A stretch of DNA of 64,000 nucleotides from Balanoglossus misakiensis (Eukaryota > Hemichordata): assembly GCA_040954595.2 (NCBI GenBank), contig CM082582.2, forward strand, positions 11,160,001 through 11,224,000, written 5' to 3'. This document shows, one piece after another, positions 51,389-64,000 of the stretch (position 1 is the stretch's first letter; every line of letters starts with the position of its first letter). The notes under the pieces are model-generated. The model was given only the letters and a program-made list of their open reading frames with translations. It was not told where the DNA came from and ran no database searches. Made by a program: the position numbers and the translations under genes.

Positions 51389-52223
51389 ATGTTGGGCTTT
51401 TCATTAGCCGTCAGCGCGGGGCTGTGTGCCGCGATGGCCTCGATCAGCGCCAAGCTGGCTATGGCGTCCGATGCCGCCGCACACCTATGTCAAAGTAGCA
51501 AAACGAAGTATGAAGTTCTTGAATCGGTCATTCCTGAATGTGAGGCGGTGTGTGATTTTTTAATCATATCAGTCTGCTTTAGTTGCGTGATAGCTAATGC
51601 AAAACTGCATTGTAAACCCATTATTGCCCCAGCCGAAAAGAATACCGACAATAAGTCGACGTCGATTTCCCTGTCTTATTGGATTGAATCTATTTCACAT
51701 TATCCGTTCATATCCCCGCAGATAGCTTTGTACCTTCGGATCACCTGTTTCGCGATGATATTTCTCTTTAATGCAGTCATGTGGACGCTGTTTGTGAAAT
51801 CCCTCAGAAAGTGCTCGTCCTCCTTGGAAGCAACTGTCATCAACACTGCAACAAACTTTTTCACGTCAGTAAGTAATTGTCTGTCTGTGTACTGTCTTTC
51901 CTCTCCCTCCCTCCCTCCTCTCTCTCACTCCATCCATACCCCCCCCCCCCTCTCTGCGTTTCTAGGCCCGGCCATGATACATTGATAATATACTAAGAAG
52001 ATTTTTTGTGTTTTGATTGCAAGTTTTAGAATCCTTTATCGGTATGATATAGCTATGCTTTCTTCTTTGTTTTTCTCCCTAGGGCGTGATGGGAAACGTG
52101 TTGTTCGGCGAAACGATGTCACTTTTATGGTGGTCTGGAGCATCGCTTGTTGTGGTTGGCTTACTCTTTCTGCACAGAGGAACTGCGAAGGAGAAAGAAA
52201 TTGAAAAGGACAAACTAGAGTGA
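51389..52223 (+). CDS. TMEM42: TMEM42-like multipass membrane protein
   Basis: Small EamA/drug-metabolite-transporter-like membrane protein whose function is unknown. Signature parts are MASISAKLAMAS, CFAMIFLFNAVMWTLFVKSL and the last exon GVMGNVLFGETMSLLWWSG followed by a hydrophobic segment VVVGLLFLHR and a charged tail. Certain exons are 51389-51868 and 52083-52223 (stop TGA 52221-52223), giving 206 residues. However, 51548-51721 begins GTGTGT, ends CCCCGCAG and is exactly 174 bp without a stop. Removing it leaves 148 residues, nearer the human length of about 159. I therefore suspect a three-exon gene. ATG 51389 is the first in-frame ATG; the frame continues upstream only with non-ATG codons. 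Confidence 0.85.
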
Positions 52224-52353
52224 TTGACTTCTTTACTGGATGACTTCTCGTCATACGAAATGCTCCCGGTCGCTCGGCGAGTCCAATGTTAATGTAAAGA
52301 ACTCTTGTATAAAACGCGCTGAGAAGGCCCCCTAAACAAAATGCAGACGAACT

Positions 52354-53143
52354 CATGCGCAGACATTATTGTGCATACCGCAGACTATTCTATTCTCGTC
52401 GCCAACAGTTAAATTTTTCCTTTTTGCCAGCCTTTTGAATCTGCACGTTTCCATTTTATTTTCTTCGGTTCGTCAGGAGTTATTTTAGAAGCTTTTTGCC
52501 ATATGGTTTCGTCCGTTCTTTTAAACTGTGATTTTCCGTCTCCCCGTGATTTTATTTTTGCACTTTTCACCAGAACATATTTTGGTTCAAAATAATTTTT
52601 AGGAAAAAACGTTTTCGTCAAAATAAAAAAGCAGGCTGCGTTTCACAGCTCTTATATTGGTCAGTCTGGTGAGAGCCAGACAGTTTGTCAGTGACAGAGC
52701 CATGCTGCATTATCTGTGCGTGTTCGTCGCCCTGTCTGCCGTGCACCATGCGCAGACATTATTGTGCATACCGCAGACTATTCTATTCTCGTCGCCAACA
52801 GTTATTTTTTTTCCTTTTTGCCAGCCTTTTGAATCAGCTGCACGTTTCCATTTTATTTTCTTCGGTTCGTCAGGAGTTATTTTAGAAGCTTTTTGCCATA
52901 TGGTTTCGTCCGTTCTTTTAAACTGTGATTTTCCGTCTCCCCGTGATTTTATTTTTGCACTTTTCACCAGAACATATTTTGGTTCAAAATAATTTTTAGG
53001 AAAAAATGTTTTCGTCAAAATAAAAAAGCAGGCTGCGTTTCACAGCTCTTATATTGGTCAGTCTGGTGAGAGCCAGACAGTTTGTCAGTGACAGAGCCAT
53101 GCTGCATTATCTGTGCGTGTTCGTCGCTCTGTCTGCCGTGCAC
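52354..53143 (+). repeat. 393-397 bp tandem duplication with promoter and signal-peptide exon
   Basis: Copy 1 (52354 to about 52746) and copy 2 (52747 to about 53143) are nearly identical. Differences seen are a longer T-run and gaatcagctg versus gaatctg in copy 2, plus a few substitutions. Both end with the same 5' leader and the first codons MLHYLCVFVALSAVH. Copy 2 continues into the working gene. Copy 1 is cut at VH and runs directly into the start of copy 2. Confidence 0.93.
52702..52746 (+). pseudogene. Truncated copy of the EGF gene's first exon
   Basis: Encodes MLHYLCVFVALSAVH exactly as in the functional exon at 53099, then breaks at the duplication junction and reads into non-coding sequence of copy 2. 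It has no donor site at the equivalent position. The copied leader could still act as an alternative transcription start. Confidence 0.8.
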
Positions 53144-56100
53144 CAAGTGGTGCTAGGCCAGACCTGCATAGACTTCAACAGCTCGTGTCAACAAGACAAC
53201 CAGTGCGCCTTCGTTTTCACCAAGCCGCGGCAGGAAGGCGAAAGCTGCCCGCAGAATGTGGACCTGGTCGACGTTGATCAGATGATGCAGACAATTAGAG
53301 TTCTAGATTCAGCCGTAGAAACTGTGGCCAGCACGATCGCTATTTTGAACCATACCGTATCGTTTCAGATAGAACGTGGGCGACAAGAATTGTTAAACTG
53401 TAAGTGGTACATGTAATATCTGTAATAATTGGCTTTGCTTTAAATTGAGTGATACAATTGATTGAAATCCGTGTTTGATATCCTATGGTAGAAATGACTC
53501 ATCTATGGAAAGATCGCACCTTTCCATACGGCAAATCCGGTAGCTAATTTCACATATAGAAGACCGTGTAACTTTAACACCAACTTTCGTTACAGCTGGT
53601 GATCCCTGCAATCCCAATCCGTGTAACAGTGGAACATGCTCTGCGTCAAGCGATCCTTCCAAAGCCACCAGATTCGTGTGTCATTGCCCTCTGTGCCATA
53701 GTGGCGACACCTGCGAAATAAGTATGTAAATATTCAATCTTATGAATAGTTTCGAAGAGTTCCTCTCATTTTATTTCAAATATTGTAACACATTCTTTCA
53801 GATATATTTGCTAATTCCTCGAGAGATAATGTGTTATCCTCAGAATATTTTAATTTTCTTCTGCGACTAACACACTCAAATACGTCACCAAGTAGGGATA
53901 CCTTGGTGATTTGTGTAAGTGACGGGGTATAGGAGTTCGAGGCGTCCATTTATCAGTGTATTTTGCTTTCCTCCCTTGAGGCACAGATCCATGCGACTGC
54001 TCTCCGTGTGGGAACGGTGCGACATGTATTCCTACAGCTGACTGCAACAGTCTAGACTGTATGTGTACAAGATGTTACACGGGAAGGAATTGCCTTGTCG
54101 AAAGTAAGTTCCATTAATTAAATTTCGGTGAATCTTCTCATATAAGAGGAATTACAATCTGACGAGTCAATATATGTTAATTTATTGACGCAATCTGCGA
54201 GGTTGAGAACTAAACATGACACTCGTACATGTTTTCAAAGTGTAGATACCTCAGAAGGGATAATAAATAAATATTGTTATTGTTAATAATAATAGTAATA
54301 ATAAAATAAAGAATTATATAAAATAATAATGTTAATAATAATAACAATAACAACAACAACAATAATAATAAAGCAATAATAATAATAGCGGTTCAAATGA
54401 GTATATAACATAGTGGTGCTTTGATATACACCGTACTAAATATTTTGAAGTAACTGTATATTCTATTCATTTATTTTTTGTTTATACTTCTACAATTACC
54501 GTTTGTCCATAACTATAGTGCCAACGGATCTATGCTCATCAAACCCCTGCGAGAATAATGGCATTTGTATAGAGAATAGTTGCGACTTTACGTGTAACTG
54601 TGCTACTGGTTGGACAGGAACACATTGTGAAACTGTGTGTAAGTGATTAATGACATGTAGAGGATTAGTAACATCTAACCTCGATTGCTAAAAAAGTTAT
54701 TGCTGATTTGATTATTTAAAAGAATTTATGCTTTATTTCATGCTCGTTCAGCATAACAATTTTCCACTATATTTTGCATGGTGTTCAAATTGTCGTAAAT
54801 GTGTTCGGACTATGTCAATTAAGATGTATCGTCAAAAGGCGTTTTACCAACCATGAAAAACTTATTGTCCATTTAAGTCTGGTGAAACAGTCAGCGACAC
54901 TCACTCACATTTGCTAAATTTTGTTTAATCAATGTCGGTTACTCCATTACAGTTGACCCCTGTAATCCCAACCCATGTGGCAACGGTGGAGCATGTACCA
55001 CGTCAGACGATTCCTCTTCTACTGCTGGGTACGTGTGTCAATGCCCTCAGTGTTACAGTGGAAACAACTGTGAAATTAGTCGTAAGTGTGTATTTTTACA
55101 AGAGCTAAAAGGAGTTACTTAAAATATAATAAACTCTATAGATGTGTTCACTTATTATGACAGACAGACAAGCAGGCAGACAGATATGTAGATAGGTAGA
55201 TAGATAGATAGATACAATTTCGACCAAGTCATTCATCTATCATTTATGTTTGTTTTCCCACCATCAGATATAAATCTGTGCGGGTGCAATATGTGTCTTC
55301 ATGACGGGATATGTCTTCCCACACACGACTGTACGGACTATGTCTGCTTGTGCAAAAGCTGTTATACGGGAAAGGATTGCCAAACAAGTGAGATCCTTTA
55401 CAATTCATCATCGAATCTTCTCATGATAACGTTAATTATAATCTAACATGTCAGGTCCCAAACAAAATACTTCAATGCCGCTTACAAATCCTTTAAGCTT
55501 GAGCGTTTGGGTGACTCGCACCTGCTGATGGAGGAAATGTCTAGTAATTTCACAAGGGCATTGATATTATGCTCAAGTTCAAGATGTATTATATTAATTG
55601 CAGCCCTGCTTATCCCGGATCCATGTTCCCTAAACCCATGCCAGTACAACGGAACCTGTCAGGCAGGCCTGTGCACTGATTATACCTGCCATTGTGACTT
55701 GTGCCATTATGGAACTGACTGCGAGAGTAAGTCTGACAAAATGCGTCTAAATCTAAAACAGCAAACATTGACGGTGTTGGTAATTACATCTTGCACATAC
55801 TTTGAATACATCGAGGTAACTAGTGCCAAATAAACCATGAATTACTACATATGGCAATGACTTGATCTATGCAATTTGTGTTTGTCTTCCCCACGTTTCC
55901 CATGACTAGTGAGTTTACAACTGGACCCATGTGATTCAAACCCCTGTATGAACGGTGGCAGTTGTCTGAAGGTCAGTTGTGTCGAGTTTCAGTGCAGCTG
56001 TGCGGAGGGTTGGACAGGATCTCGCTGTGAAACATCTGGTAAGTGATTCACATACATGTACAAGACATTGAGCAATTTTTATCGCGAGCAGTTTGTATAC

Positions 56101-56361
56101 AGAACTATCAGTGAAATGGCGCATGAAAGGAATTTTATTGATTTAACATCAGGTTATCTCCTTATATGCGATTTTTGATCAGTTGGTGTTGTTGGAAATA
56201 CATTTGTATACAGAAAGGTCTAAACCCCAAAACTGGCCATAAGTAACCTTAATTGATATTTCTGTAAATATGTTTTATCAGCACAGGGCAAGAAGAAGCG
56301 AGGAGCTGACAGAAACAAAGTCGACAAAAGACCTTATTACCAAGTTCCAGGAAACGATTAG
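53099..56361 (+). CDS. Secreted protein with seven atypical EGF-like domains
   Basis: No orthologue recognised. Nine exons: 53099-53399, 53596-53721, 53987-54103, 54519-54638, 54953-55081, 55268-55387, 55604-55726, 55910-56038 and 56282-56361, giving 414 residues with every intron in phase 1. The order is a signal peptide (MLHYLCVFVALSAVHQVVLG), a four-Cys N-terminal segment, a heptad-like stretch (VDQMMQTIRVLDSAVETV), seven EGF-like domains with one exon each, and a basic tail GKKKRGADRNKVDKRPYY. No membrane anchor is present. The domains carry 7, 9, 7, 7, 9, 8 and 7 Cys instead of 6. The extra Cys sit between canonical C3 and C4 and in a CxxCxxG motif before C6. AATAAA at 56664 is a probable poly(A) signal. 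An extracellular matrix or immune-type secreted role is inference only. Confidence 0.88.
54265..54392. repeat. (AAT)n/(AAC)n microsatellite in EGF-gene intron
   Basis: Imperfect runs of aat and aac triplets inside the intron between the second and third EGF exons. Confidence 0.85.
55161..55215. repeat. (GACA)n/(GATA)n microsatellite in EGF-gene intron
   Basis: Runs of gaca then tagatagatagata, just before the exon that starts at 55268. Confidence 0.85.
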
Positions 56362-57361
56362 TGTAAGGTACTCTTGATGCACCCATCGACGGCCAGAATA
56401 TCGCAACAATCTAATTGAGATTATGAGTGATATAAATTAGTAGTAATTTTTGGGTGGTGGTTTTAAATCAGCAAATCGTTTCCATTTGAAGACTATTATA
56501 AAGTAGCGATCAGTGTCATTCCTAACACGATCGAGTGGATACAGTATGTTTAATCGCCAAGGTTATATATTTTCTGACGTCTGTTCGGGTTAAAAGATCA
56601 AAATTGTCCTTTCTTGTTAAACGCTGTTATCGTGAGTATGGCCTAAGCAATCTATAGAATGCAAATAAAAGAATCGCATAACTTTGTCTGTGTATATAGC
56701 TGGATGTTGGTGCGCATGTCTGGTCGTCGCAGGTGCGCAGAGGCAATATTCACGTCGTTGACCACAGGTTTTCATGTGGTCGTCCACAAACGTCAAATTC
56801 TACACAGGCCAGTGAAAAGCTTAAAAAAATAAGACCTTAATGCGAATCACTTTTCACATTCGTTTATTTTCGTGTTTGAATACAAAAGACAAGGAAACAA
56901 GAAGTTTTGCCGCATCACACCAAATTGTAATTTTGTCTACCCAAACTCATTCAACATAAAGTACAGGAGCGAAATATACAGAAAAATGCAGGATAGTATT
57001 TAAATTTAGCAATAAGTTAAGACTTTTAAATAAAGCTGCCGGTATGTACAGTGATGTCGGACAATCTCGTCCGTATTGCACCTTTGGTAAACATTCGCCC
57101 GGTCTCCCCACACTAAGGCAGTCGCTTACTAACTCTACTCGTATAAAAAAAACTCGGCTACCTACAATAGGAATTTTGAAAAGTTGCGAAATGCAGACTT
57201 TTTCGTCTGCCTGACCACGCGTCCCCCTCAGGCCGACGGTGTGCGTGTGTCTTTAAACATATGTGCTACCCCAACGCCAACAAACCGATAGTTGCATTGA
57301 TCTGTGGAGGGGACTGTGGCGTGAAAAAGTGAAAGCGCAGAGTTCGTGGCCGACGATGGAG
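56362..57361. other. Convergent 3' regions of the EGF gene and ITFG1
   Basis: No gene seen. AATAAA at 56664-56669 serves the plus-strand EGF gene. TTTATT at 56863-56868 reads AATAAA on the minus strand and may end ITFG1 transcripts, leaving only about 200 bp between the two signals. Confidence 0.65.
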
Positions 57362-63238
<5,877 letters not shown>

Positions 63239-63523
63239 ATTTCTATTTCACTTCCGGGATTGTTTAGTTGTTTGTCGTGTCTTTTCTCCAGCCTGATCAA
63301 GGTAATCGTAAATCGGTCACGGTAGTACGTCGACCTCTCTATATGTTAAATTGATGTGACCCGCCCTACCTAAACGTATCTGATCTTACAAGCAAGAAAA
63401 ATTAAATTGAACCCCCCAGCCGTGCATACATATATACGATGCCAGAACGTCTTTTCGCAAGAACGTACGCCACTTGGTTTTACGACACTGAGGACAGGCA
63501 CGGTTCTACTTTTTGACGGCTTG
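63239..63523. promoter_or_regulatory. Bidirectional promoter region ITFG1/PHKB
   Basis: Only 285 bp separate the two divergent start codons, so both genes must share promoter DNA. No TATA box is obvious. The same head-to-head pair exists in human. Confidence 0.65.
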
Positions 63524-63641
63524 ATGACAGGCATCGGAGGAACTTTTGGCTTTGAGAGAGTGTGGGATGATAAGATGGAAGAACAAGAGAGAGAAAAACA
63601 CAAGAAAGTGGCGGATAAACTAGATCATTACTACAAGATAG
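63524..63641 (+). CDS. PHKB: Phosphorylase kinase beta subunit (PHKB), first coding exon
   Basis: Regulatory subunit of the glycogen phosphorylase kinase holoenzyme. Only the first exon is inside the window. It starts at ATG 63524 (MTGIGGTFGFERVWDDKMEE), runs through a charged stretch, and ends KLDHYYKI plus one base before the donor GTTTGTG. The ending matches the conserved KLDHYYRI-V of vertebrate PHKB, which also sits at the end of an early exon. The rest of the gene lies to the right of the window. The identification rests on that short motif plus the ITFG1 neighbour, so it is likely but not certain; PHKA has a different N-terminus. Confidence 0.82.
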
Positions 63642-64000
63642 GTTTGTGTAGTTATTCGCAATTGTTTTGAAGCGTTGTTTTGATGTTCATAGTGCTGTAT
63701 TGAAAAATTATCGACGAGCGAGCGATACGAGTACGTACGACTTTACTCGGGGAACGCGAACGTACTGCGTCGTCGTATTTGTTCGACACTGTCATTTCGT
63801 ATCGCAAAATAAACGAAATCTGCCAAATTCTGCCGAAAAAAAAATTATACACCGACACACATCGTTGTTCCTAGCATATCGAGTAATAGTACTTTGGACA
63901 TTTAAACAATTAGTAACCATGGTAACCGTAAATGACCAAAGCAAGCAGCTTTGTAATAGACATGATAGAGACACGTCCGCCAGTGCGATACATATCCGCC
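63642..64000 (+). other. Start of PHKB intron 1
   Basis: CpG-rich at 63710-63790, consistent with an unmethylated promoter-proximal region. No coding sequence recognised. Confidence 0.6.

Overview
This is eukaryotic, animal genomic DNA. All recognisable genes are split by spliceosomal introns, and their closest relatives are widely conserved metazoan proteins: importin-4, a KIAA1143-like protein, KIF15, EMC8/9, TMEM42, ITFG1, PHKB and histone H3. The intron density, the abundant short repeats and the retained linkage of genes that are also neighbours in vertebrates suggest an invertebrate deuterostome such as a lancelet or hemichordate. That is inference; the sequence alone does not fix the species.

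Layout. Positions 1-20205 (+) hold the last 13 visible exons of importin-4; its 5' part lies outside the window. One of its introns (6572-16845) carries a minisatellite of roughly 120 units of 25 bp and a second, oppositely oriented array. Positions 20206-36601 are gene-poor, visibly richer in CpG than the flanks, and hold one orphan single-exon reading frame (29950-30636, +) with 14-3-3-type motifs. From 36.6 kb the window becomes gene-dense: KIAA1143 homologue (-), KIF15 (+, 29 coding exons), EMC8/9 (-), TMEM42 (+), a secreted multi-EGF protein (+), ITFG1 (-) with an intron-containing histone H3 gene (+) nested inside it, and the first exon of PHKB (+).

How the genes relate. Three divergent pairs start within a few hundred bases of each other: KIAA1143/KIF15, EMC8-9/TMEM42 and ITFG1/PHKB. 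The first and third pairs are also head-to-head in human, and TMEM42 follows KIF15 there as well, so the block looks like old microsynteny. The genes do not form one pathway. They cover nuclear import (IPO4, which carries histones among its cargos), spindle mechanics (KIF15), ER membrane protein insertion (EMC8/9), membrane or surface proteins (TMEM42, ITFG1, the EGF protein), glycogen metabolism (PHKB) and chromatin (H3).

The most unusual signals are: two U12-type introns (one AT-AC in KIF15, one GT-AG in importin-4); the hairpin-unit minisatellite with block duplications and an inverted partner array; the EGF protein, whose domains carry 7 to 9 cysteines and whose promoter plus signal-peptide exon is tandemly duplicated; and the nested H3 gene with an unusual residue set. 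Exon boundaries were set by hand from splice consensus and reading-frame continuity. In each multi-exon gene the exons sum to an open frame.
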